Origin: Euryarchaeota archaeon UBA438
GTDB taxonomy: Archaea; Thermoplasmatota; Poseidoniia; Poseidoniales; Thalassarchaeaceae
Assembly: GCA_002504435.1 (NCBI GenBank)
Contig: DAQP01000049.1
Location: 1 to 62,724 of the forward strand
DNA length: 62,724 nt
Direction of reading: 5' to 3'
In this document: one piece after another, positions 1 to 8,598 of the stretch
How the letters are laid out: every line of letters begins with the position of its first letter
Position numbering within the stretch: position 1 is the first letter of the stretch
Made by a program: the position numbers and the translations under genes
Notes under the pieces: generated by a model
The model's input: the letters and a program-made list of their open reading frames with translations, nothing else
What the model was told of the DNA's origin: nothing
Databases searched by the model: none

Positions 1-39
1 CGGCAGATCCGGTGGCGGCGGCAGGTAGACCATCGTCAT
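1..39 (-). CDS. Possible start of a divergent gene (partial)
   Basis: On the minus strand an ATG at 39 opens a frame that stays open to the window edge and reads MTMVYLPPPPPDLP. A GGAGG sequence at 53-57 lies upstream at a spacing usable as a ribosome binding site. Only 13 codons are visible, so the product cannot be named. The proline run is unusual. It could also be a chance frame in the intergenic region before the hydrolase. Confidence 0.3.
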   Translation of the reverse strand, partial: MTMVYLPPPPDLP

Positions 40-123
40 AATGAAAGTGCCTGCCTCCTTTGCAGTGGCGTGGACGGGCACTGGACAGGAGTCCCGACAA
101 TCGAAGGCTCCGCTTCCAATGAA

Positions 124-918
124 ATGTGGGTGGAATCCTCGCCGAGGGTGTCCCTGAGGGTTATTGAGTGGGTTCCAGATTCCCCGGCTAACGAAGCGCC
201 GGTGGTCTTCGTCCCTGGTTGGGGCTCCGTTTTCGAAGGATGGAGGCCCCTGATCGAGGAGTGGGCGAGACACCGCCGGATCGTCTACATCGAAACGCGT
301 GAGAAGGGGAGTTCTAGGATCGAGGGGAATATCTCGAAGAGTGACTTCACTGTAGACTGTCTGAATACAGATATCGCTGCAGTTCTGGAGTCGTTGGGGA
401 TCGAGAGCAAGGATGTTGACTGGTTCTCATCTTCACTGGGCTCGACACTGCTGATAGACGCCTTCCAGAAGGGGAGGCTGTCAGGGAGGACATCCATCCT
501 CCTAGCTCCAAACACCGACTTCGTGTTCCCGATCTGGGCGAGGGCGCTGATGAAAATGCCACTGCCACGATGGACTCACCCCCGGCTGATGAGGGTGGCA
601 ATCTGGGCAGTTGACAGGAAGGTCAAGGAAGAGGGGCAGAGGATCCGCTACAGGAGAGCCCTACTCTCCCAGGACCTTGGGAAAATGCTTCTGTCTGCCA
701 GATACCTGATGGGGTACTCACTGCCCGAGGACCTCTCCTCAATCGATTTTCCTTGTGCGGTAATGACCGCATCGTCGGACAAGTTGCACGGAATGGAGAA
801 GGTGCTTAGCATCGTGGAGAGGATACCAGGGGGCCAGATGATAGAGGTCCCGTCTAACCAATATGCCCATGAGGCGGACGTTCTGAAGGAGATTATGCAA
901 TTTCAGTCGTCTGTTTGA
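124..918 (+). CDS. Alpha/beta-hydrolase fold protein
   Basis: A cytosolic alpha/beta hydrolase of about 264 residues from ATG 124; a GTG at 70 would add 18 residues with no family resemblance. The oxyanion-loop region FVPGWGSVFEGW follows the first strand. The nucleophile elbow reads FSSSLGS, so the first Gly of the usual G-x-S-x-G is replaced by Ser. A probable acid lies in SSDKLHG and a histidine in YAHEAD near the C-terminus, completing a Ser/Asp/His triad. There is no signal peptide. The substrate cannot be told from sequence; esterase, lipase-like or haloperoxidase-like activities are all possible. It is followed 62 bp later by rqcH, with no clear functional link. Confidence 0.75.
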   Translation: MWVESSPRVSLRVIEWVPDSPANEAPVVFVPGWGSVFEGWRPLIEEWARHRRIVYIETREKGSSRIEGNISKSDFTVDCLNTDIAAVLESLGIESKDVDWFSSSLGSTLLIDAFQKGRLSGRTSILLAPNTDFVFPIWARALMKMPLPRWTHPRLMRVAIWAVDRKVKEEGQRIRYRRALLSQDLGKMLLSARYLMGYSLPEDLSSIDFPCAVMTASSDKLHGMEKVLSIVERIPGGQMIEVPSNQYAHEADVLKEIMQFQSSV

Positions 919-980
919 TTCGCAGGGCCCACAATTAGCGATTCCCTGATGAAGGGCACTGTTGACGGCGGGACGAGAGC

Positions 981-3110
981 ATGCGTGAGCAGTCGTCGTC
1001 GTTTGAGGTCGCGCGGGTCGTGCGTGAGCTTTCGAAAATGGTGGGTGCGAGAGTCAGGAAGGCGTACCAGCCCCACTATGAGCAGGTGGTCCTGAGGCTG
1101 AACAGAAAGGGGGATTCCAACAGGGATCTGGTGATAGTCAGGGGGAAGAGGGTCTACACCTCAACAAGAGACAGGCCCATGCCCCCAAATCCATCGCAGT
1201 TCGCCATGGTTCTCCGGAAGCATCTTGGAAATTCTAGGCTAGTAGGCGTTGAGCAACACGGTTTCGACCGCGTGATGATACTGGATTTCGAACATGGCGG
1301 AGGGAAGGTGAGACTGGTGATTGAGCTCTTCAGGGACGGCAACATAGTACTCATAGACGGAGAGGGCGTCATCATTCAGCCCCTGACTCATGCCAATTAT
1401 GCCAGTAGATCCCTGAAGAAAGGCGTGGAATATGTCCCTCCCCCAGACGCCCTGGACCCCCGTGGCATGGAGATTGTGGAACTAGGGGCGATCCTGGATG
1501 AAAGCGACAGCGACGTCATTAGGACAATAGCATCCAGAGCGAACCTCGGGAGGGTTTTCGGTTCGGCCGCGTGCTCCTTGGCGGAAATCGATGAGGATAT
1601 TCCAGCCAATTCCCTAAATGAAGAGCAAAGAGAGGCGTTGATGGGCGCCATTACGAGCATGCTATCCGAGCTTGAAGATGGGACGGGTGCAATCCTCTGG
1701 TTGGCAGATAACGATGCGGTTTCGAAGTGGAAATCGGAGTCTGAGCTCGAGGCCTTCTCTAGCGCAGAAATCCTGTCGCCCATTTCTCTTTCCCACCTCG
1801 ATGGCTCGTTCTCCGTCAGGGTGGAGTCGGTCTCGGCTGCTCTAGACGGAGTTTTCGGAACTCATGACTCTGCGGCTTTCATCCGTCGTGAGGAGGAGCG
1901 TCTGATTGAGTCTGGTTCTGATGAGCAGCAAGTCCTAGGAAAGCTAGAAAGGAGGGCGGAACAGCAGAGGCAGGCTATCGGAAGATTCCACCAGAAGGCT
2001 GCGGTCTCGCAAGAGCTCGGTAAGGCGATCCAGGAAAACTGGGAGCACGTGAACTCAATTCTGGAGCAATTCAACTCAGCCATAGAAGACTCGAACTGGC
2101 AGTCTGTGGCAGAGAAGTCTCTGGACATACCATGGATAGGCGGGGTTGATCCTAAGAAGAGGACAATCGTGGCATATCTTCCAGATGAAGAAGGGGAGCC
2201 TGGCACCAGCATTACCCTGGAAGTCGGAAGGACAGTCCATCAGAACGCTCAGAGATATTTCGATAATGGCAGGACCCAGAAGGAGAAGGCGAAGGGGGCT
2301 CAGGATGCTCTCGACAGAACGGAGGCGTCGCAGGAGCGCGAGGGACGCAAGGCAGCCAAGGAGGCGGCCGCAGGCAGGTTACGTGCCGTCAGGCGAAGCC
2401 GCAGATTCTGGTTCGAGAAGCACAGATGGGCGATTCTCTCCGGTGGCCATTTCCTGATTGGTGGAAGGGATGCAAAGGGGAACGACTCAGTCGTGAAGAA
2501 GCACCTGGGGGCCAAGGACCTCTACTTTCATGCAGACTTGCATGGCGCTCCCTCCTGCACACTGAAGCTGAAAGATGGCTTGCTACCCAACCAAAACCCC
2601 GCCGAAAGCATTCCTGACGGAGTGGCTTCTCTCCAGATCTCACAGAGTCTCGCGGATGGCGTAGATGATGCCAGAGAGCTTCCCGAAACCATCCATGGCG
2701 AAGCCGCCAGGATTTCCGTATGCTGGTCCAGAGCATGGGGCAGTGGCGGCGCGGCGGCGACGGCGTTCCACGTCAGGCCCAGTCAAGTTTCCAAGACAAC
2801 AGAGAGCGGTGAATCCCTGGGCAGGGGTTCCTTCGTAGTCAGGGGACAGAGGAACTGGCACAGAGATCTGAAGCTTGAGATTGCAATTGGAATGGGTGTT
2901 GTTAATGGCGTACCTATGCCAGTTGTCGGAACTACTGAGACTATTTCCGGGATGTTCGGAAGATGGGCCAAGATCACTCCCGGGAGCAGAAAGAAAGAGG
3001 ATGTTGCGAATTCGATTTCAAAGGCGACAGGGCTTACTCAGGACGATGTTCTTTCCTGCCTCCCCCCTGGAAACTGTTCCATTGAGGACCATGGCCTCAT
3101 TGGTTCCTGA
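981..3110 (+). CDS. rqcH: Rqc2/NEMF-family ribosome quality control protein
   Basis: A 709-residue NFACT protein. The N-terminal NFACT-N domain spans roughly residues 1-230, with the family signature RDRPMPPNPSQFAMVLRKHL and DRVMILDFEHGG. A helical, charged coiled-coil region lies at about 300-470. The NFACT-R (DUF814) domain starts at about 475 with FWFEKHRW, GGRDAKGND and YFHADLHGA, and continues to HVRPSQVSK and GSFVVRGQRNW. In this family the protein binds large ribosomal subunits carrying a stalled peptidyl-tRNA and recruits tRNA for C-terminal tailing; archaeal members are Rqc2 homologues. Length is normal for the family. The last 14 bases overlap the convergent acetyltransferase gene. 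Confidence 0.92.
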   Translation: MREQSSSFEVARVVRELSKMVGARVRKAYQPHYEQVVLRLNRKGDSNRDLVIVRGKRVYTSTRDRPMPPNPSQFAMVLRKHLGNSRLVGVEQHGFDRVMILDFEHGGGKVRLVIELFRDGNIVLIDGEGVIIQPLTHANYASRSLKKGVEYVPPPDALDPRGMEIVELGAILDESDSDVIRTIASRANLGRVFGSAACSLAEIDEDIPANSLNEEQREALMGAITSMLSELEDGTGAILWLADNDAVSKWKSESELEAFSSAEILSPISLSHLDGSFSVRVESVSAALDGVFGTHDSAAFIRREEERLIESGSDEQQVLGKLERRAEQQRQAIGRFHQKAAVSQELGKAIQENWEHVNSILEQFNSAIEDSNWQSVAEKSLDIPWIGGVDPKKRTIVAYLPDEEGEPGTSITLEVGRTVHQNAQRYFDNGRTQKEKAKGAQDALDRTEASQEREGRKAAKEAAAGRLRAVRRSRRFWFEKHRWAILSGGHFLIGGRDAKGNDSVVKKHLGAKDLYFHADLHGAPSCTLKLKDGLLPNQNPAESIPDGVASLQISQSLADGVDDARELPETIHGEAARISVCWSRAWGSGGAAATAFHVRPSQVSKTTESGESLGRGSFVVRGQRNWHRDLKLEIAIGMGVVNGVPMPVVGTTETISGMFGRWAKITPGSRKKEDVANSISKATGLTQDDVLSCLPPGNCSIEDHGLIGS

Positions 3111-3663
3111 GAGCACCCCAGTCTGGCGCGGTGATGCCATAAATGGCAGCATCTACAAAATGATCATACAGCCACTCTCTGTCTTTCACGACCCCCTCCA
3201 GGACCATTCCCAGCCTCTCAGGTACCGCTCTGCTTCTCGAGTTCTCCACGGCCACAAGAATAGTTGCCTTGTGCAGGCCAAGATCGTCAAAGCAGTGGTC
3301 GATGAGTCTGACACAGCACTTGGTCACGATTCCGCCCCCCATAGCGTCCTCTGACAACCAGTACCCCAAAGTGAACCTCTTGTTTGACCAGTCTATCGAA
3401 TTAAGTCCAACAGTTCCGACGACAGAGCCACCTAGTAGAATCATGTACATACATCCATTTTCCGTGTAGGCACCATTCCCAATTGCTGCAGACTCGTCTT
3501 CGACACTCGTAACGTCATCTAGCCATGGGAGCCACTCCCTGAGGTACTGCCTGTTGTCATCTATCTTGAGGAATAGTTCCTCGGCGTCCCCTTGTTCTGG
3601 GACCCTTAGTTCCAGCCCGTCCCCGACCAGCAAGGACGAGGCAGGGCGGTAATGACTGGGCAT
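3097..3663 (-). CDS. GNAT N-acetyltransferase, RimJ/RimL type
   Basis: A 188-residue acetyl-CoA-dependent N-acetyltransferase. The stretch GLHKATILVAVENSRSRAV followed by PERLGMVLEGVVKDREWLYD is close to the C-terminal half of the RimL/YdaF ribosomal-protein acetyltransferase group, and LREWLPWLDD near the N-terminus also fits that group. The acetyl-CoA binding region is less canonical than Q-x-x-G-x-G: the sequence there reads LSEDAMGGGIVTK. The likely substrate is a protein N-terminus or a small amine. The ATG at 3663 follows a short divergent spacer shared with the tryptophan dioxygenase gene. The 3' end overlaps rqcH by 14 bases. Confidence 0.85.
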   Translation of the reverse strand: MPSHYRPASSLLVGDGLELRVPEQGDAEELFLKIDDNRQYLREWLPWLDDVTSVEDESAAIGNGAYTENGCMYMILLGGSVVGTVGLNSIDWSNKRFTLGYWLSEDAMGGGIVTKCCVRLIDHCFDDLGLHKATILVAVENSRSRAVPERLGMVLEGVVKDREWLYDHFVDAAIYGITAPDWGALRNQ

Positions 3664-3742
3664 GACATTCTGAACTTGTTTTGTCTATTGAGTTGTTCGC
3701 AGGTTGCGACAATGCTTCAAGCGAGGACTCGCGGGGAGACTC

Positions 3743-4801
3743 ATGAGTGGCGGCGATTACGGGAACTGGACCTACTCAGAGTATCTCAACCTAAACGAGC
3801 TGCTCGCCCTACAAGGAGAGGACAGGGGCGTGAGTGCTGATGAAATGCACTTCATTATCGTTCACCAAACCTTCGAGCTCTGGTTCAAGCAGGTCATCAA
3901 AGAGCTCTCTGAGGTAAGGGACATACTGGGGCAGGTTCCTGTCCCAGAGGATGAGATTCCGAGAGCGGTGGAGCATCTTGGAAGAACCACAGAAATTTTC
4001 AGGCTAATGGCCAATCAATGGACCGTTCTTGAGACCCTTACGCCACAGGGTTTCCTAGCATTCAGGGATGGGCTTGGTAGCGCTTCTGGATTCGAGTCCT
4101 ACCAGATGAGGGAATTTGAGATCCTCCTCGGATTGGAAGACGCGGACAGAATTGGCGGCATGGATCCACTTGAAACTTTCAGGAGGATGGCAAAGAGGGG
4201 CGAGGAGCACAGGGAAGTGCTCGCAAAGCTTGAGGATGCTTCTTCGAGGCCGAGTCTTGCTGAATCCCTGATGCTCTGGGTGGAAAGAACACCCATCATG
4301 GGATCGGTTTTCGGGTCCGACAACGACCAAGAGTCCGTAATGCAGTATGTCGACTCCCATCTCGAAGCACACAAGGGGATCTGTGACGCTGCATCGGGTT
4401 CATCAGAGATGATGGCAGCGAGGATGAAGGCCTCTCATGAGTCGGCTATTTCTTTCCTGAAGCCCGACGGGGTCCCCAGCAGGATGAGGGCTGGGCTTCT
4501 TTTCATCGAGTCATACAGGGAGCTTCCTCTTCTTGCATGGCCACGGAAGCTAATCGACGCAATTGTGGAGCTAGAGGAGTCCATGGTAAAGTGGCGCCAC
4601 TCTCATGCTAGAATGGTTGAGAGGATTATGGGGCGCCGGATAGGGACCGGGGGGACCAGTGGAGTTGACTACCTAGATGCTACTTCTGAGTACCGCATTT
4701 TCAAGGATCTGTGGGCAGTGAGGACCATACTCGTAAAACCGCAGATGAGACCAGAACTGGTAAACTCGGAATTCTACGGCTACCACTCAACAAATGAGTG
4801 A
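3743..4801 (+). CDS. kynA: Tryptophan 2,3-dioxygenase
   Basis: A heme enzyme that opens the indole ring of L-tryptophan to N-formylkynurenine, the first step of the kynurenine pathway. The start at 3743 gives MSGGDYGNWTYSEYL and 352 residues; an upstream ATG at 3704 adds a non-homologous tail. Family signatures are MHFIIVHQTFELWFKQVIKE at about 34-53, the heme-ligand region WRHSHARMVER at about 283-293, and RIGTGGTSGVDYL just after it, which forms part of the active site. Length lies between the bacterial (~280) and animal (~400) enzymes. No kynureninase or formamidase gene is visible in the window. The thiolase gene follows directly on the same strand. This enzyme is rare in archaea, so transfer from bacteria is likely. 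Confidence 0.92.
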   Translation: MSGGDYGNWTYSEYLNLNELLALQGEDRGVSADEMHFIIVHQTFELWFKQVIKELSEVRDILGQVPVPEDEIPRAVEHLGRTTEIFRLMANQWTVLETLTPQGFLAFRDGLGSASGFESYQMREFEILLGLEDADRIGGMDPLETFRRMAKRGEEHREVLAKLEDASSRPSLAESLMLWVERTPIMGSVFGSDNDQESVMQYVDSHLEAHKGICDAASGSSEMMAARMKASHESAISFLKPDGVPSRMRAGLLFIESYRELPLLAWPRKLIDAIVELEESMVKWRHSHARMVERIMGRRIGTGGTSGVDYLDATSEYRIFKDLWAVRTILVKPQMRPELVNSEFYGYHSTNE

Positions 4802-4856
4802 GTTTTCCCTCTGGCCCATCGGACCTTTGAAGTCATCAGGTCCTTTCGAACGTCGT

Positions 4857-6017
4857 ATGCCGGAAGCGGTGATTTGCGGATATGCACGCACTCCCTTCGG
4901 AAAGTTCAGAGGAGGGCTGTCGAAATACTCCGCTACAGAACTTGGAACTATGGCGGTTTCAGAGCTTCTAAAGAGGTCCAAGATAGACCCTTCCGGTGGC
5001 GAAGTTGACCAGGTGTACATGGGGCAGGTACTCCAAGCTGGCGCCGGACAGGCCCCCGCTAGACAAGTCGCACTGGGTGCTGGCATGCCGCACTACACTC
5101 CTTGCACTACAATCAACAAGGTATGTGGATCCAGCCTGAAGGCCGTCATGATTGCAGCATCTGAGATTAGGGCGGGCATGTCCTCCTTGGCGGTTGCAGG
5201 CGGCATGGAGTCAATGACGAATGCTCCTCGATTTGTAAGAGAAGCCAGAAGGGGCGTTGACGTTCCCTACAAGTCACTGGTTTCCATATTGTCCCATGAT
5301 GGTCTTGAAGATGCATACACTGGGGAGAAGATGGGGAACACGGGGGAAACTTGTGCTCAGGAGTTTGGAATTTCTAGGGAGCGTTCAGACGAATATTCAG
5401 TGAGATCTCACCGACTTAGCAACATCGGTTGGGAAGAGGGGTGGATCTCTTCGGAGTGTTTCCCCGTTGGGGACGTGGATAGAGACGAAGGCATCAGGGC
5501 AGAGACAGATATGGAAGCCCTTTCATCGCTTTCTCCTGTTTTCAATGATTCAGGGCAGGTCACTGCAGGCAATGCGAGCCAAGTCTCCGATGGGGCCTCC
5601 GCGGTTCTGGTAGCCTCTGAGGAAAAGGCCGCAGAGATTGGGCTACCAATTCTGGCCAGGATTGTAGACTACACCACGTCAGGGGTATCTCCAGAGAGGG
5701 TCATGGCAGCGCCGATACCTGCGGTGGAAGACCTACTTGCCAGAAATGGCATAGACTCATCCAACGTCGACATATTCGAGCACAATGAGGCCTTCGCATC
5801 CGCGTCTTGTGCCATTATGGATCATTTTGGAGTTCCTGATGAGTGCTTCAACGTGCATGGTGGTGCGATATCGGTCGGGCATCCACTCGGAGCAACTGGA
5901 ACCAGATGCTTGATGACCTTGGTCAATGCCCTTGGACGGACCGAGGGGAAGCTCGGAGTTGTGACTATCTGCCTTGGTGGTGGAAATGCAGTTGCAATGC
6001 TGATTGAGCGTCCGTGA
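4857..6017 (+). CDS. Acetyl-CoA C-acyltransferase (thiolase)
   Basis: A 386-residue thiolase II-type enzyme that condenses two acetyl-CoA or cleaves 3-ketoacyl-CoA. The nucleophile cysteine is in INKVCGSSLKAV (about C90). The general-base region is HNEAFAS (about 309), the catalytic histidine is in SVGHPLGATGTR (about H342), and the second cysteine is in TICLGGGNAV (about C372). All sit at normal family spacing. The start at 4857 (MPEAVICGYARTPFG) matches thiolase N-termini; the longer frame from 4794 would overlap the dioxygenase stop. It could serve the archaeal mevalonate pathway or fatty/amino acid oxidation; the sequence alone does not decide. A GC-rich hairpin at 6028-6043 follows its stop. 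Confidence 0.93.
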   Translation: MPEAVICGYARTPFGKFRGGLSKYSATELGTMAVSELLKRSKIDPSGGEVDQVYMGQVLQAGAGQAPARQVALGAGMPHYTPCTTINKVCGSSLKAVMIAASEIRAGMSSLAVAGGMESMTNAPRFVREARRGVDVPYKSLVSILSHDGLEDAYTGEKMGNTGETCAQEFGISRERSDEYSVRSHRLSNIGWEEGWISSECFPVGDVDRDEGIRAETDMEALSSLSPVFNDSGQVTAGNASQVSDGASAVLVASEEKAAEIGLPILARIVDYTTSGVSPERVMAAPIPAVEDLLARNGIDSSNVDIFEHNEAFASASCAIMDHFGVPDECFNVHGGAISVGHPLGATGTRCLMTLVNALGRTEGKLGVVTICLGGGNAVAMLIERP

Positions 6018-6027
6018 GTGGTTTTCA

Positions 6028-6043
6028 CGCCCCTAAAGGGGCG
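6028..6043 (+). terminator. GC-rich hairpin after the thiolase gene
   Basis: A perfect 7-bp inverted repeat, cgcccct / aggggcg, with a 2-base loop lies 10 bases after the thiolase stop and before rpo6. There is no T tract behind it, so it may stabilise the mRNA end, attenuate transcription or be a weak terminator rather than an intrinsic one. Confidence 0.4.
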
Positions 6044-6059
6044 AAGATGAGTAAGAGGG

Positions 6060-6067
6060 CTTATGTG
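6060..6067 (+). promoter_or_regulatory. TATA-like box for rpo6
   Basis: The sequence cttatgtg is centred 27 bp before ATG 6090. At the usual archaeal TATA-to-start distance, transcription would begin at or next to that ATG, supporting 6090 rather than 6063 as the start and predicting a leaderless mRNA. The same cttatg core precedes the gene starting at 47799. Confidence 0.45.
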
Positions 6068-6089
6068 GGGGTCTCCGGTCGGCCGCCCG

Positions 6090-6350
6090 ATGGTTAAGCC
6101 TGCAAGACACCACACACGCTTCGAAAAGGCGCGAATTATTGGCGCCAGAGCACTTCAGATTAGTATGGGGGCGCCTCTGTACGTGACCGAGGATGAGCTA
6201 AGGGAGAAATTCAGTGATGAGTTGATCCAACTCTACGGAGTTGAAGAGGCTAAGGAAAGAGTGGTTCTTGATCCGATGAAGATCGCCACTCTGGAGTATG
6301 AGGAAGACAAGATTCCAATCGATGTCGACCCCCACGAAGAGGAAGAGTGA
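6090..6350 (+). CDS. rpo6: DNA-directed RNA polymerase subunit K (Rpo6/RPB6 homologue)
   Basis: An 86-residue subunit of archaeal RNA polymerase that helps assemble and hold the large subunits. The block TRFEKARIIGARALQISMGAP is the family signature, corresponding to the conserved core of eukaryotic RPB6. The C-terminal half is acidic and ends DPHEEEE. The start at 6090 (MVKPARHHTRF) is chosen because it gives the usual short archaeal N-terminus and because a TATA-like box lies 27 bp upstream. The ctaA gene begins 12 bp after its stop, so transcription and heme A synthesis genes are likely cotranscribed here. Confidence 0.93.
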   Translation: MVKPARHHTRFEKARIIGARALQISMGAPLYVTEDELREKFSDELIQLYGVEEAKERVVLDPMKIATLEYEEDKIPIDVDPHEEEE

Positions 6351-6362
6351 GCTCCGGAAGGG

Positions 6363-7451
6363 GTGATTATCTTGCTCTGGCTGCGCCGTGAGACTTTCAA
6401 GAAAGTCTCAGGTGCGGTAAATCCGAGAAAGACGACTGTTGCTCTGATTGTCATCACTGTAATTGTGATAGGCATCGGCGGGACGATCAGAATCTACGAT
6501 GCGGGGGAGTCCTGTCCGGACTGGCCAACGTGCTTTGGGACGTTTGGATTCGACATCTCGGAGGAGGAGCAGGGAGAGTGGTGGGAAGAGAACCCAGAAG
6601 AAGCCGATTCAAGGGGTTCGGGTCACAGATACACCTCTTTCCAAATCTTCACTGAATGGATACACAGGCTCCTTGCTGGAGCGATATTGGGACCTCTGGT
6701 GATACTGAATTGGATCGCCATAAGATCTCGAGACGAGGTCTCTCCTAGGTCAAAAAAGGCAGCCCTGGTTTCACTTATTCTGATAATTTGGCAAGGTGCA
6801 GTGGGCTGGCTAACAGTCGAGCTTGACAATGAGCACTGGAGTGTCGCACTCCACCTAGGATCGGCCCTCGCATTCATGCTCTGCCTGGTTTGGCTTTGGA
6901 TGGAGCTATGCAAGGACGATGATGAGTTGCCGAGTTGGGCGGAGTTCGACCCCCTGATGACGAAGAAATGGGGGCCGATTCTTGGATGGGTGTCAATAGG
7001 CGCACTCGTTACGCTGTTCTCCGGGGCCTTCGTCTCCACGACCCCCGGTGCGAATTACGGATGTGGAATAGGGGGGATGGGGGAATCTTGGCCCCTGTGC
7101 AATGGGGAGCTGTTCCCCTCAATAGAGGACTGGGAGATTCAGTCCCAAGTTGTCCATAGGTGGTTGGTGGGGGCAGTAGGGCTGCTGCTAATCTCCACTT
7201 CTTACATGATATGGAAAGACTGCGAGCACGGACAAAGTGGCGTGATGCTCAAGAATTGGGTGTTCATTTCCACACTGATGTACGTCGTAAATGTCGCAAT
7301 AGGCGCTCTCTACATCCTGTCTTGGGACTCAGATGGGTTCTTTGAGTTGCTTTCATTGGCCCATCTTATGATGGCAGCCGCTACATTCTCAACCCTAGCT
7401 ACGGCTTGGTTGGGGCTCTCAGTAATCGCAATGAGGGATGGTAGTCACTGA
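6363..7451 (+). CDS. ctaA: Heme A synthase (COX15/CtaA)
   Basis: A 362-residue membrane enzyme that oxidises the C8 methyl of heme O to give heme A for aa3-type cytochrome oxidase. About eight membrane segments are visible. The motif GGTIRIYDAGESCPDWPTCF carries the conserved cysteine pair region, and a second pair occurs in CGIGGMGESWPLCNG. The four heme-ligand histidines sit in EWIHRLLAG (~100), LHLGSA (~164), VVHRWLVGA (~265) and LAHLMMAA (~333). Start is GTG at 6363, 12 bases after rpo6. An acidic loop rich in E and W follows the first cysteine pair and would face outside. ctaB follows after 26 bases, as in many aerobic bacteria. Confidence 0.93.
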   Translation: MIILLWLRRETFKKVSGAVNPRKTTVALIVITVIVIGIGGTIRIYDAGESCPDWPTCFGTFGFDISEEEQGEWWEENPEEADSRGSGHRYTSFQIFTEWIHRLLAGAILGPLVILNWIAIRSRDEVSPRSKKAALVSLILIIWQGAVGWLTVELDNEHWSVALHLGSALAFMLCLVWLWMELCKDDDELPSWAEFDPLMTKKWGPILGWVSIGALVTLFSGAFVSTTPGANYGCGIGGMGESWPLCNGELFPSIEDWEIQSQVVHRWLVGAVGLLLISTSYMIWKDCEHGQSGVMLKNWVFISTLMYVVNVAIGALYILSWDSDGFFELLSLAHLMMAAATFSTLATAWLGLSVIAMRDGSH

Positions 7452-7462
7452 GGAACAACAGC

Positions 7463-7470
7463 GGAGGGGG
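7463..7470 (+). promoter_or_regulatory. Ribosome binding site for ctaB
   Basis: The purine run ggaggggg sits 7 bases before GTG 7478 and decides that non-ATG start for heme O synthase. Confidence 0.6.
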
Positions 7471-7477
7471 CGATAGG

Positions 7478-8527
7478 GTGATTGGTTCGTACTTTTCTCT
7501 GACCAAGCCTCGTGTAGTAATTCTTCTCCAAATCACTGCACTATGCTCCACATTGTCCCATGATCTGCTCAGCGAATCGGGGCTCGGCACTAGCACTCTG
7601 GAGACGATGTTTGTGGTATTGGTAGGAGGATACCTGACCGCTGGAGGGGCCAATGCGATCAATATGTGGTATGATCGGGATATTGATCCAATGATGAGGA
7701 GGACCTCAAAGAGGCCGATTCCAGCAGGAGAGATTACCCCGAATTCAGCATTGATTTTTGGAATAATTCTGTCAGTCTTTGGAACTCTATGGCTGGTGGC
7801 TATGGCGAACGAAGTTGCTGCATTCTGGGCTGCCTTCAGCATAATATTCTACGTCTTCATCTACAGCATCTGGCTGAAGAGAACCACTCCTCAAAACATC
7901 GTTATCGGAGGGATTGCTGGGTCTACGCCACCCCTTGTTGGATGGGCTGCAGCCGAGAGCGATCTGCAAATTTCAATGGAGTCTGCGGCTTTGTTTGTGG
8001 ATTCCATTACCGACATAGGCAGCCTAATGCCGTGGTTCATGTTTGGAGTGATCTTCCTGTGGACCCCACCACACTTCTGGGCTCTTGCGCTTTATCGCTC
8101 GGGAGAGTACGAAGAGGTTGGAGTTCCAATGATGCCCAATGTCAAGGGGGCCGAAAGAACCCTAGTTGAGATGAAAATCTACGCAGTTCTGCTGATTGTA
8201 ATGTCGGCATGTTCTCCGATAGTCTACGGTGACCTGGACTGGGGCGATATGCTCTACCACGTCCTGGGCTGGAATGCCATAATCCTGAGCGCCTGGTACG
8301 CAAGCACGATTTGGAGAATAGATATCGACGAGGCCCCTGACGAGGATGGAAGGAAGGCAACAGCATCTCGCTCATTCTTCGATTCTTTGGTTTACCTCTC
8401 ATTGGTATTCGTAATGTTGGTGGCCTCTAGTGTTGGACTTGAGGGGGCAATTGTTGGGGCACTGATTACAATAGGCTTTATTGCTCGAATTGAGTGGACG
8501 AAAAAGAAGACATTGGGGCAATCATAG
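7478..8527 (+). CDS. ctaB: Protoheme IX farnesyltransferase (heme O synthase)
   Basis: A 349-residue UbiA-superfamily prenyltransferase that adds farnesyl or a longer prenyl group to protoheme. The first Asp-rich motif is in NMWYDRDIDPMMRRTSKRP (about 62-80), and the heme O synthase signature PHFWALALYRSGEY is at about 198. Multiple membrane helices cover the protein. GTG start at 7478, preceded by a strong ribosome binding site. Together with ctaA immediately upstream it provides the complete heme B to heme A conversion. Archaea would presumably use geranylgeranyl diphosphate or farnesyl diphosphate as prenyl donor; this cannot be read from the sequence. Confidence 0.94.
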   Translation: MIGSYFSLTKPRVVILLQITALCSTLSHDLLSESGLGTSTLETMFVVLVGGYLTAGGANAINMWYDRDIDPMMRRTSKRPIPAGEITPNSALIFGIILSVFGTLWLVAMANEVAAFWAAFSIIFYVFIYSIWLKRTTPQNIVIGGIAGSTPPLVGWAAAESDLQISMESAALFVDSITDIGSLMPWFMFGVIFLWTPPHFWALALYRSGEYEEVGVPMMPNVKGAERTLVEMKIYAVLLIVMSACSPIVYGDLDWGDMLYHVLGWNAIILSAWYASTIWRIDIDEAPDEDGRKATASRSFFDSLVYLSLVFVMLVASSVGLEGAIVGALITIGFIARIEWTKKKTLGQS

Positions 8528-8598
8528 CTTGCGTTGATGCCCGATGCCTTCAAGCACTGAATGGGTTGTTGGCAACCGTAGGAGACTGGGGCGAGGTC

